Source of the DNA: an uncultured Clostridia bacterium
GTDB taxonomy: Bacteria; Bacillota; Clostridia; UBA1381
NCBI GenBank assembly: GCA_905235885.1
Contig: CAJONM010000041.1
Span: forward strand, 1-10,190
Direction: 5' to 3'
Length of the DNA: 10,190 nt
Of this stretch, positions 1-6,100 are shown piece after piece (the first letter of the stretch is position 1; each line of letters opens with the position of its first letter). A program made the position numbers and the translations under genes. The notes beneath the pieces are model-generated. The model was given only the letters and a program-made list of their open reading frames with translations. It was not told the DNA's origin and made no database searches.

Positions 1-20
1 AAAAAATGATTTAATTGCCC

Positions 21-54
21 GTGCGAAATATCCGACCTATGGTCGGAAACGCAC
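21..54 (-). repeat. Two-tier inverted repeat / hairpin near the window edge
   Basis: GTGCG (21-25) pairs with CGCAC (50-54), and TCCGACC (31-37) pairs with GGTCGGA (41-47) around a 3-nt loop; an asymmetric A-rich internal loop separates the two stems. On the minus strand the hairpin is followed, after about 14 nt, by a T run at 6-1 that reaches the window edge. That gap is too long for a classical intrinsic terminator. It may be a structured 3' end, part of another RNA, or an operator. The structure is seen directly; no function is assigned. Confidence 0.45.
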
Positions 55-62
55 ATGGACAT

Positions 63-139
63 AACAAAGCGCTTTATCTTCTCTGCCCGCCGCAGGCGTG
101 CGCCGAAGGCGCTTTGTTCCAGATAAATCGCCTTAGGCG
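63..139. repeat. Cluster of GC-rich inverted repeats downstream of the 6S-like gene
   Basis: AACAAAGCGC (63-72) and GCGCTTTGTT (109-118) form a perfect 10-bp inverted repeat. Nested inside is GCGCC (100-104) / GGCGC (108-112) with a 3-nt loop, and AAAGCGCTTT (66-75) is itself palindromic. A similar mini-hairpin, CGCC (129-132) / GGCG (136-139), lies next to it. The pairings are mutually exclusive, so more than one fold is possible. No T tract follows on either strand as expected for a strong terminator. No open reading frame with family resemblance or ribosome binding site is seen across 1-156. Confidence 0.5.
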
Positions 140-157
140 CACACTGCTTATAAAGCA

Positions 158-364
158 AAAAAGAAACCCGGAGTAACCGTGTTCATAAGTCAAGTTTCTA
201 CCTGCCAAAGCAGGTGGGTCGCTTCCCGCACGCTTTACAAGTCCACTGGCAGTCACCATAAGGTGAAAGGAGGCATGTGCGCCACGCTCGGAGAGAGCAT
301 CCCTTTTAAGAAGTGTTGGTAAAAAATTGACTATTTTCACGCGAAACTCCAGGAGATTCTCTGT
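158..364 (-). ncRNA. ssrS: Probable 6S RNA (RNA polymerase regulatory RNA)
   Basis: This is a non-coding stretch of about 205 nt with its own promoter, folding as one long interrupted rod as 6S RNA does. Seen pairings: a closing stem CCUGGAGU with ACUCCGGG (8 bp, one wobble), then CGUG/CACG, then AUAGUCAA with UUGACU(U)AU. Next comes a large open bubble whose 3' side carries a small hairpin, ACCUGC-UUUG-GCAGGU. The apical part includes UCACC-UUAU-GGUGA. The closing-stem halves resemble the ends of E. coli 6S RNA (CUGAGAUGUUCGC and CAUCUCGGAG). The 3' stem runs straight into six U residues (162-157), giving a plausible end. In the family, the bubble mimics an open promoter and sequesters housekeeping RNA polymerase. 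The 3' end is approximate. Another structured RNA class cannot be excluded without a covariance search. Confidence 0.72.
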
Positions 365-370
365 AGTTAT

Positions 371-399
371 AGTATAGCACAAACGCTCGTAAAATACAA
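371..399 (-). promoter_or_regulatory. Sigma-A promoter of the 6S-like RNA
   Basis: -35 TTGTAT (394-399) and -10 TATACT (371-376) are separated by exactly 17 bp, placing the start near 364, just before the predicted closing stem of the RNA. An inverted repeat, AACGCT (382-387) / AGCGTT (399-404), surrounds the -35/spacer region. The promoter begins about 34 bp after the stop codon of the DUF1292 gene, with no convincing intrinsic terminator in between. Confidence 0.75.
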
Positions 400-432
400 G
401 CGTTATTTATTTACATTTTGATTACATCAATG

Positions 433-696
433 TTACTCTGAAAGCTCTTCGTCACGCTTAACAAATTCATCGAACGCACGCTGCAAAAGCGCTTCATCCT
501 CGACCATGACAAGCTCAGCGTCATCGCTGTTGAGATCGCCCTCGACCATCATAATGAGGACTTCGTCCGACTCACCCTCCGGCAGACACTCGACAAGAGC
601 GAAAAATGTATGTCCTTCAAACTCATACACATCGATCGTTTCAAATTCTATCTCTACGCCGTTTTCATCTTCTAAAATAATTATATTGTTCTCCAT
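433..696 (-). CDS. DUF1292 (YrzB-like) small acidic protein
   Basis: An 87-residue, strongly acidic protein of the DUF1292 family, whose biochemical role is unknown. Recognisable features are the N-terminal block IIILEDENGVEIEFE (about 5-19), the middle block VYEFEGHTFFALVE (about 23-36) and a C-terminal acidic helix with EDEALLQRAFDEF (about 66-78). The length is close to the usual 85-100 for the family. There is no signal peptide or membrane segment, so it is probably cytoplasmic. The ATG is preceded by AGGAAAGG about 8 nt upstream. In Bacillus and many Clostridia this gene follows yrrK/ruvX in the alaS region; here it is the last gene after fabF, 54 bp downstream. It is probably read through from the fatty-acid operon, although the gap contains a palindrome. 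Family assignment is confident; function is unknown. Confidence 0.85.
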   Translation of the reverse strand: MENNIIILEDENGVEIEFETIDVYEFEGHTFFALVECLPEGESDEVLIMMVEGDLNSDDAELVMVEDEALLQRAFDEFVKRDEELSE

Positions 697-719
697 AGCT
701 ATCTGATCCTTTCCTGACT

Positions 720-737
720 GCGCTGTAATTACGGCGC
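720..737. repeat. 18-bp near-perfect palindrome between fabF and the DUF1292 gene
   Basis: GCGC-t-GTAATTAC-g-GCGC is symmetric except for one central-arm pair (724/733). On the minus-strand RNA that pair is a C-A mismatch, so the symmetry is better as DNA than as a transcript hairpin. It lies between the fabF stop and the DUF1292 ribosome binding site, with no T tract after it. It could be a protein-binding site or a weak RNA hairpin. Confidence 0.45.
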
Positions 738-750
738 TTGTTTATTTCAT

Positions 751-1989
751 TTACTTGTGGTATTTTTTAAATACCAATGTAGCGTTGTGACCGCCAAATC
801 CGAGTGAATTTGACATAGCGTATTCAACATCCGTCTCTCTTCCCTCGTTCGGGACTATGTCAAGATCACAGTCAGGATCGGGCGTTTCGTAATTTATCGT
901 GGCAGGGATATATCCGTCCCGTATCGCATACGCACATATGACAGCTTCCGTAGCGCCTGCCGCGCCGAGCATATGTCCCGTCATAGATTTTGTGGAGCTG
1001 ACTGCCACTTTATACGCCGCATCACCGAAAACCTTTTTAATGGCGTCCGTTTCAAAGTGATCGTTATACTTTGTGGATGTGCCGTGCGCATTGATGTATG
1101 TTATGTCCTCAGGCACCGCTCCGGCATCTTTTATAGCAAACTCCATCGCTTTCGCTCCGCCTTCGCCGCCCGGTACGGGACTTGTTATATGGTAGGCATC
1201 GTCCGTTGCACCGTATCCGACAAGCTCGCATATAATATCGGCGCCTCTTGCCTTTGCGTGCTCAAGCTCTTCAAGTATGAGAAATGCCGCACCCTCCGAC
1301 AGGACAAAGCCATCACGGTTCAGATCAAACGGCCTTGACGCGTGCTTGGGATCATCATTATTTGTTGACATCGCCTTCATATTACAAAATCCGGCAAATG
1401 TCATAGGCGTGACGGTCGCCTCGCAGCCGCCTGCTATGATTACATCGTTATCGCCGTATTGTATATGCCTGAATGCCGTTCCGATCGCGTTTGTGCTTGA
1501 CGCGCACGCCGTAACGACATTTTCATTCACGCCCTTTGCATTGAATTTTATCGCTATCTGACACGGAGCAATATTGCCTATCATCATAGGGATAAAAAAC
1601 GGACTTACGCGTCCGGGGCCATGCTGCATAAACATCTTGAATTGTTCCTCGAATGTGCTTATACCGCCTATCCCGGAGCCTGTTATACAGCCCACGCGCC
1701 ATGGGTCTTCCTTTGTCATATCAAGTCCGGAATTTTCAACAGCTTCCGTTGCCGCTATGACCGCAAAACGGGTAAACTTATCCATTTTGCGAAGCTCTTT
1801 CCGCTCGATAAACTGCTCATAGTCCAGATCCTTGACCTCTCCGGCAATTTTTGTTTTAAATGCCGATGCGTCAAATCCCTTTACCGTATCAATTCCGCAT
1901 ACGCCGTCCTTTATGCTCTGCCAGAATGTTTTTGCGTCGTTTCCTATTGGTGTCACGGCTCCTACGCCGGTCACCACAACTCTTTTCAT
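751..1989 (-). CDS. fabF: Beta-ketoacyl-ACP synthase II
   Basis: Condensing enzyme for elongation in type II fatty acid synthesis: it joins acyl groups with malonyl-ACP, releasing CO2, in the cytoplasm. At 412 residues it is full length for FabF. The thiolase-fold active site is complete: nucleophile Cys162 in TACASSTNAIG, His302 in NAHGTST, Lys334 and His339 in STKSMTGH, and the gatekeeper loop NSLGFGGHN at about 394-402. The N-terminus MKRVVVTGVGAVTPIG is typical, which fixes the ATG at 1989; AAAGGA lies 10 nt upstream. The gene sits about 143 bp after acpP, the largest gap inside the operon, and that gap holds a strong hairpin. It ends 54 bp before the DUF1292 gene. Length and residues favour FabF over FabB. 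Confidence 0.97.
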   Translation of the reverse strand: MKRVVVTGVGAVTPIGNDAKTFWQSIKDGVCGIDTVKGFDASAFKTKIAGEVKDLDYEQFIERKELRKMDKFTRFAVIAATEAVENSGLDMTKEDPWRVGCITGSGIGGISTFEEQFKMFMQHGPGRVSPFFIPMMIGNIAPCQIAIKFNAKGVNENVVTACASSTNAIGTAFRHIQYGDNDVIIAGGCEATVTPMTFAGFCNMKAMSTNNDDPKHASRPFDLNRDGFVLSEGAAFLILEELEHAKARGADIICELVGYGATDDAYHITSPVPGGEGGAKAMEFAIKDAGAVPEDITYINAHGTSTKYNDHFETDAIKKVFGDAAYKVAVSSTKSMTGHMLGAAGATEAVICAYAIRDGYIPATINYETPDPDCDLDIVPNEGRETDVEYAMSNSLGFGGHNATLVFKKYHK

Positions 1990-1999
1990 ACCTACATTA

Positions 2000-2029
2000 T
2001 CCTTTCACATAACCGTTTTAGAAGAATGC
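2000..2029 (-). promoter_or_regulatory. fabF leader: shared pyrimidine/CTnAAAC element plus RBS
   Basis: Reading the minus strand, GCATTCTTCTAAAAC is followed after 8 nt by GAAAGGA, the fabF ribosome binding site. Very similar arrangements precede fabK (5080-5110) and lepA (9182-9212), and a weaker one precedes acpP (2377-2403). The pyrimidine tract could pair with the purine-rich ribosome binding site. The similarity is seen directly; any regulatory role is inferred. Confidence 0.4.
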
Positions 2030-2089
2030 CGCGCTTTTATAAAGCGTTTCGTATATATAAACCAAATCTTTGGCATTATTTACATTTCC

Positions 2090-2122
2090 GGGGCTATAAA
2101 AAACCCGGTTTTTTACAGCCCC
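2090..2122 (-). repeat. 15-bp hairpin in the acpP-fabF intergenic region
   Basis: Arms 2090-2104 and 2108-2122 pair over 15 positions around a 3-nt loop: a GGGGCT/AGCCCC base topped by an A6/T6 stem. The only non-Watson-Crick position (2096/2116) is a permitted G-U wobble on the minus-strand RNA but an A-C mismatch on the other strand, which points to an RNA structure in the operon transcript. It starts about 10 nt after the acpP stop codon (2133-2135). The following sequence is not a T tract, so partial termination is possible but a processing or mRNA-stability element fits better. A smaller hairpin, CGCTTT/AAAGCG (2032-2046), follows. Confidence 0.65.
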
Positions 2123-2132
2123 ATTTGCTCTA

Positions 2133-2363
2133 TTATGAGTGGCTCTTAATATAATTTACAGCGTCTCCGACTGTGCGTATTTTCTCAGCATCTTCATCAG
2201 GGATCTCCAGATCAAACTCCGTTTCCAATCCCATGATAAGCTCAACAACATCCAATGAATCCGCACTTAAATCGTCAACAAATGACGCGTCCGGTGTTAC
2301 GGCAGCTTCGTCTACACTCAGCTGATCAACTATAACCGACTTTACTCTCTCAAATTCCTCCAT
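2133..2363 (-). CDS. acpP: Acyl carrier protein
   Basis: Small acidic carrier that holds growing acyl chains on a 4'-phosphopantetheine arm and shuttles them between the Fab enzymes and PlsX. It has 76 residues, the standard length for AcpP. The attachment serine is Ser36 in the DSL motif (SADSLDVVELIMGLE), followed by the acidic helix II that partner enzymes recognise and the C-terminal block EIPDEDAEKIRTVGDAVNYI. The start at 2363 is supported by the best ribosome binding site in the window, AAAGGAGGT (2374-2382), 10 nt upstream. That fits the high demand for ACP. The gene lies 85 bp after fabG with a possible promoter in the gap, and a strong hairpin follows its stop codon. Confidence 0.97.
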   Translation of the reverse strand: MEEFERVKSVIVDQLSVDEAAVTPDASFVDDLSADSLDVVELIMGLETEFDLEIPDEDAEKIRTVGDAVNYIKSHS

Positions 2364-2434
2364 TGCCTATAGTACCTCCTTTCAAATTAAGTGCGAGACT
2401 TGCGTCCCTTTATATATATCTTCCCAGTAGGAAA

Positions 2435-2445
2435 ATTATATATCA
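2435..2445 (-). promoter_or_regulatory. Possible extended -10 promoter for acpP-fabF
   Basis: The minus strand reads TGATATATAAT just after the fabG stop, giving an extended TGnTATATA or a perfect TATAAT (2435-2440). No good -35 hexamer lies at 16-18 bp. Transcription would start near 2428 and leave a leader of about 65 nt before acpP. A separate acpP promoter makes biological sense, but this rests on a -10 match in AT-rich DNA. Confidence 0.35.
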
Positions 2446-2448
2446 AAC

Positions 2449-3189
2449 CTACATTACCAGACCGCCGTCAACACATATTACCTGACCGGTTATATATGAC
2501 GACATATCCGATGCCAGAAATGCCACGCAATCGGCAATATTATCCACCGTTCCGAACCTGCCGAGCGGAATAGCGTCAAAATACTGCTTCTTGACATCGT
2601 CGGGCAGCTTATCGGTCATTGCGGAGCTGATAAAGCCGGGCGCAACGGCGTTACAGCGTATACCGCGCGATGAAAATTCCTTTGCCGTCGATTTCGTAAG
2701 CCCTATAAGCCCTGCCTTCGACGCGCTGTAGTTCGCCTGTCCGGCATTGCCCATAACGCCGACAACGGATGCCATATTGATTATCGAGCCTCCGCGATTT
2801 TTCATCATCGGTCTTGCTACGGTCTTTATGCAATTGAACGCGCCCTTGAGATTGATATTCATTACCATATCCCAATCCGCTTCGCTCATACGGAGCATAA
2901 GTCCGTCTCTTGTTATTCCGGCATTATTTACGAAAATATCTATCTGTCCGTATTCCTTTATCGTACCGTCCACAAGCGCCTTGACATCGTCGATGTTTGT
3001 AACATCGCCCTTGATACATATACATTTCGCGCCTGTAGCCTTTATCTCCTCACATGTGTTATCGGCATCCACCGATGACACAATGTCGTTTATGACGATA
3101 TTCGCGCCCAGTGCGGCAAGTCTCATAGCGACCGCTTTGCCTATTCCCCTGCCGGAGCCTGTTATTATAGCGGTTTTTCCTTGTAACAT
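2449..3189 (-). CDS. fabG: 3-oxoacyl-ACP reductase
   Basis: NADPH-dependent short-chain dehydrogenase that reduces beta-ketoacyl-ACP to beta-hydroxyacyl-ACP, the first reduction of each elongation cycle. With the start at 3189 it has 246 residues, matching FabG. Visible motifs are the cofactor-binding TGSGRGIG (10-17), NNAG (88-91), Asn113 in INLKG, and catalytic Ser141, Tyr154 and Lys158 (YSASK). The C-terminal block ITGQVICVDGG is also typical. I chose ATG 3189 because it starts the family-typical MLQGKTAIITG and has GGGAGAAG about 7 nt upstream. An in-frame ATG at 3252 would add 21 residues, overlap fabD and lack a ribosome binding site. The gene follows the fabD stop by 13 bp. Confidence 0.96.
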   Translation of the reverse strand: MLQGKTAIITGSGRGIGKAVAMRLAALGANIVINDIVSSVDADNTCEEIKATGAKCICIKGDVTNIDDVKALVDGTIKEYGQIDIFVNNAGITRDGLMLRMSEADWDMVMNINLKGAFNCIKTVARPMMKNRGGSIINMASVVGVMGNAGQANYSASKAGLIGLTKSTAKEFSSRGIRCNAVAPGFISSAMTDKLPDDVKKQYFDAIPLGRFGTVDNIADCVAFLASDMSSYITGQVICVDGGLVM

Positions 3190-3202
3190 ATCTCTTCTCC
3201 CA

Positions 3203-4135
3203 TTATCCGAGCGCTTCAAGCGTCTTTTCCAAGGATGCCATATCCTCAACATTGAAGCAGTTCATCGTTTTATCTATCTTTCTCATAAATCCGCTTAAAG
3301 TCTTGCCCGGTCCGATCTCAATAAATGTATCCACACCGTCGGCTATCATGCGCCGTATGCTGTCCTCCCACAGAACAGAGCTTGATACCTGCTTTATCAA
3401 CAGCGGCTTTATATCATCCTTATTCTTTATATAGTCGGCAGTAACATTCGTTATGACGGGGATATTCATATCGGATATTTCGACATTTACCATTTCCCTT
3501 GCCAGTTTCTCCCCTGCACCGGTAAGCAGCGAGCAATGGAACGGTGCCGAAACATCGAGCATTACCGCCCGTTTCGCGCCCATTTCCTTGGCGATCTCAC
3601 AGCATTTTGCGACTGCCGCCGCCTCGCCCGACACAACGATCTGTCCGGGGCAATTGAAGTTTGCACCGGTGCAGACTCCCATATCCGATGCCTGCGCCGC
3701 GGCTTTGCGAACATCATCGGCGTTCAGCCCTAAGATAGCCGCCATTGCGCCGACGCCCTCCGGGACCTCCTCCTGCATAAAGCGTCCGCGTTTGCGAACG
3801 AGCCTTACCGCATCGGCAAATTTCATCGAGTCTGACGCGACATGAGCCGTATATTCACCCAAGCTCAGACCGGCTACCACATCTGCCTTGATCCCCTTTT
3901 CTTCAACCACTCTGAGCGCGGCAACGCTCATTGTCAGAATTGTGGGCTGCGTATTTTCGGTGATCATAAGCGTATGCTGATCGCCGTTTAGTATCATATC
4001 CTTTATGTCAAATCCAAGCGCTTCGCACGCCTCTTTAAAAACATCATCGGCACATTTAAAGTTCTCGGCAAGCTCTTTGCCCATTCCCGGTGCCTGCGAG
4101 CCTTGTCCGGCAAATAAAAACGCTGTTTTTCCCAT
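3203..4135 (-). CDS. fabD: Malonyl-CoA:ACP transacylase
   Basis: Transfers malonyl from CoA to acyl carrier protein, supplying the extender unit to FabH and FabF. Its 310 residues are normal for FabD. The N-terminal FAGQGSQ (8-14), nucleophile Ser91 in GLSLGEY, Arg116 that binds the malonyl carboxylate (VRKRGRFMQ), His200 in SAPFHCSLL and Gln249 in IKQVSSSVLWE are all present. The active-site motif reads GLSLG rather than GHSLG, which is common in Firmicutes as I recall them. The ATG lies 1 bp beyond the fabK stop codon, and its ribosome binding site AAAGGA is inside the end of fabK, so the two are probably translationally coupled. Confidence 0.96.
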   Translation of the reverse strand: MGKTAFLFAGQGSQAPGMGKELAENFKCADDVFKEACEALGFDIKDMILNGDQHTLMITENTQPTILTMSVAALRVVEEKGIKADVVAGLSLGEYTAHVASDSMKFADAVRLVRKRGRFMQEEVPEGVGAMAAILGLNADDVRKAAAQASDMGVCTGANFNCPGQIVVSGEAAAVAKCCEIAKEMGAKRAVMLDVSAPFHCSLLTGAGEKLAREMVNVEISDMNIPVITNVTADYIKNKDDIKPLLIKQVSSSVLWEDSIRRMIADGVDTFIEIGPGKTLSGFMRKIDKTMNCFNVEDMASLEKTLEALG

Positions 4136-4136
4136 G

Positions 4137-5072
4137 TTATATATTTTCCTTTATCGTATCTATTATATCATCAATATCTCTGAAATAGCTCTCGATTATT
4201 TCGGCGCAGGGTAATATTTCATTTACCATAGCCGCGCTCTGCCCTGCCATAAGAGATCCTGTGGCTGTATCGCCGTCTAAGAACGCGCGGCGCAATCCTC
4301 CGACACCGAGCTGCTCGATCTCCTCAAACGATGCACCCTCTTTTTCAAGACGCGCGTATTCGTTTGTAAGCTTATTTTTAAGTGCGCGAACGGGTGCGCC
4401 GGTGCTTCTGCCCGTAACGACCGCGTCGCGATCCTTCGCTTTTATAACAGCTTGTTTATAATTATCGTGCGCTATACATTCATCGGAGCATATGAACCGC
4501 GTTCCGACCTGTATACCCTCCGCGCCGAGCGCGAATGCTGCTACAACACCTCTCCTGTCGGCTATGCCGCCGGCGCATACGACCGGAACGGATACCGCGT
4601 CCGCTACCTGAGGCGTAAGGCACATAGTCGTTATCTCGCCTATATGACCGCCTGCCTCGGTGCCTTCGGCAATTACGGCGTCCGCACCCATTTTCTCCAT
4701 CCGCTTTGCCAGCGCAACACTTGCGATAACGGGAAGTACCTTTATTCCTGCCGCCTTCAGCTCAGGGATATATTTTCCCGGATTTCCTGCCCCCGTTGCA
4801 ACTGCGGCAGGCTTTTCCTCTATCACAACTCTCATGACCTCATCGGCAAACGGCGACATGAGCATAACATTCACGCCAAACGGCTTATCCGTCAGCTTGC
4901 GGCATTTTTGTATCTGCTCGCGGACAACATCCGCCGGAGCGCCGCCGGCAGCGATAAGTCCCAGACCGCCGCCGTTTGATACGGCTGCGGCAAGCTCCGC
5001 TGTCGCTACCCATGCCATACCGCCCTGTATGATGGGATATTTGATACCCAGTAACTCACATAATCTGTTCAT
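4137..5072 (-). CDS. fabK: FMN-dependent enoyl-ACP reductase II
   Basis: Reduces trans-2-enoyl-ACP to acyl-ACP, the last step of each elongation round, as the flavoprotein alternative to FabI. It has 311 residues in a TIM-barrel of the nitronate monooxygenase superfamily. Supporting blocks are YPIIQGGMAWVA (12-23), FGVNVML (65-71), AEGTEAGGHIGE (135-146, with His143 at the catalytic position of pneumococcal FabK), PVVCAGGIADRRG (163-175) and GIQVGTRFICS (186-196). A plain nitronate monooxygenase is the main alternative, but the EAGGHIG motif and the position between fabH and fabD favour FabK. Start 5072 has AAAGGA 7-8 nt upstream. FabK enzymes are known for insensitivity to triclosan. Confidence 0.94.
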   Translation of the reverse strand: MNRLCELLGIKYPIIQGGMAWVATAELAAAVSNGGGLGLIAAGGAPADVVREQIQKCRKLTDKPFGVNVMLMSPFADEVMRVVIEEKPAAVATGAGNPGKYIPELKAAGIKVLPVIASVALAKRMEKMGADAVIAEGTEAGGHIGEITTMCLTPQVADAVSVPVVCAGGIADRRGVVAAFALGAEGIQVGTRFICSDECIAHDNYKQAVIKAKDRDAVVTGRSTGAPVRALKNKLTNEYARLEKEGASFEEIEQLGVGGLRRAFLDGDTATGSLMAGQSAAMVNEILPCAEIIESYFRDIDDIIDTIKENI

Positions 5073-5079
5073 ATATAGA

Positions 5080-5110
5080 TCCTTTCACAAAATCCGTTTG
5101 AGAAAACCGC
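5080..5110 (-). promoter_or_regulatory. fabK leader: shared pyrimidine/CTCAAAC element plus RBS
   Basis: On the minus strand GCGGTTTTCTCAAAC precedes GAAAGGA by 9 nt in the 47-bp fabH-fabK gap. It matches the fabF and lepA leaders in order and spacing. GTTT-tctc-AAAC is a small inverted repeat, and TTTC can pair with GAAA of the ribosome binding site. Confidence 0.4.
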
Positions 5111-5119
5111 ATAAGGAGA

Positions 5120-6100
5120 TCAATACTCCAATATGCATGCCGCCCATGTCAATCCGCCGCCGAACGCCGTCAGAAGCAGCTTGTCTCCCCTTTTTATCCG
5201 TCCCAGCTCCGACAGCTCCGCAAGTGCTACGGGTATGCATGACGATGATGTGTTTCCGTAGTTTTCAAGATGTAAAAACACCTTGTTGCGGTCTATTTCC
5301 ATGCGATTGAGCGCACTGTCGACTATTCTGTAATTTGCCTGATGCGGTATTATAAGCGCTATATCGTCATAGGTAAGACCTGCTTTTTGGAGAACTCTGT
5401 CCGACGAGTCCGCCATAGCCTTTACGGCAAATTTCATAACGGACTGTCCTGCCATCCACACGGTCTCTTTTCTTCCGCTGACGCGCTTTTCCGTCTCTTC
5501 CTTGTCCTCTCTGTATGCAAGCTGAGTTATCGACATGGCTCCTGTACCGTCCGCGCCCATCTCGCTTGCGATCAGTCCGCCGCAGTCGTTGCTTGCGGAT
5601 ACGATCACCGCGCCTGCCGCGTCACCGAACAGCACGCAGGTCGCTCTGTCTTTGTAGTCGGTCGCTTTCGTAAGCGCATCGGCGCAGATGATCAATATAT
5701 TTTTGTACATACCGCTTTTTATAAACTGATCCGCTATTATCAGATCGGAAATGAAGCTTGAGCAAGCCGCGTTTACATCCAGCGCCGCCGCGTTTACTGC
5801 TCCTATCGCACCCTGCACTACGCACGCGCATGAAGGCGTGTAGTAATCGGGCGTTACGGTAGATGCAAGTATCAAATCTATATCCGCAGCGGTCATACCG
5901 GCGTTTCTGATCGCATTTTCCGCCGCTTTTGCCGCCATATCGGTCGTATATTCATCGGGCGCAGACACATGGCGCTGCTTTATGCCCGTGCGCCGCGTTA
6001 TCCATTCATCGTCAGTATCAACTATAGTTGTCATATATTCGTTGTCATATATCTTTTCGGGAACATACATACCGATACCGGATATTTTTGACTTAAACAT
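5120..6100 (-). CDS. fabH: Beta-ketoacyl-ACP synthase III
   Basis: Initiating condensing enzyme: it joins an acyl-CoA primer (acetyl- or branched acyl-CoA) with malonyl-ACP to give the first beta-ketoacyl-ACP. It has 326 residues, standard for FabH. The catalytic triad is complete: Cys113 in DVNAACSSF, His253 in IIPHQANYRI and Asn283 in ENYGNTSS. The N-terminal block WITRRTGIKQRH (33-44) and GDAAGAVIV (159-167) are also typical. The serine-rich NTSSSCIPVAL after Asn283 differs slightly from the common NTSAASIP. The ATG overlaps the plsX stop by 8 bp; AAAGGAG and GAGG lie upstream within plsX, so coupled translation is likely. Primer preference cannot be read from the sequence. Confidence 0.97.
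   Translation of the reverse strand: MFKSKISGIGMYVPEKIYDNEYMTTIVDTDDEWITRRTGIKQRHVSAPDEYTTDMAAKAAENAIRNAGMTAADIDLILASTVTPDYYTPSCACVVQGAIGAVNAAALDVNAACSSFISDLIIADQFIKSGMYKNILIICADALTKATDYKDRATCVLFGDAAGAVIVSASNDCGGLIASEMGADGTGAMSITQLAYREDKEETEKRVSGRKETVWMAGQSVMKFAVKAMADSSDRVLQKAGLTYDDIALIIPHQANYRIVDSALNRMEIDRNKVFLHLENYGNTSSSCIPVALAELSELGRIKRGDKLLLTAFGGGLTWAACILEY

Noticed and set aside
74..382. 102-codon open frame on the minus strand
   Set aside because: It lies over the structured RNA and its promoter, has no ribosome binding site and no family-like sequence; it is explained by the 6S-like RNA.
413..433. Small hairpin after the DUF1292 stop as operon terminator
   Set aside because: TTGAT/ATCAA is short and AT-rich with no T tract on the minus strand, so it is not convincing as a terminator.
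1621..2154. 177-codon plus-strand open frame opposite fabF and acpP
   Set aside because: An antisense shadow of fabF, rich in Cys, Tyr and His, without a ribosome binding site or recognisable family.
3187..3252. Longer fabG start at 3252
   Set aside because: It would overlap the end of fabD by about 50 bp and add 21 residues atypical of FabG, with no ribosome binding site; ATG 3189 has a good one.
4660..5310. 216-codon plus-strand open frame opposite fabK and fabH
   Set aside because: It spans two well-supported genes on the other strand and their leader; a codon-bias shadow.
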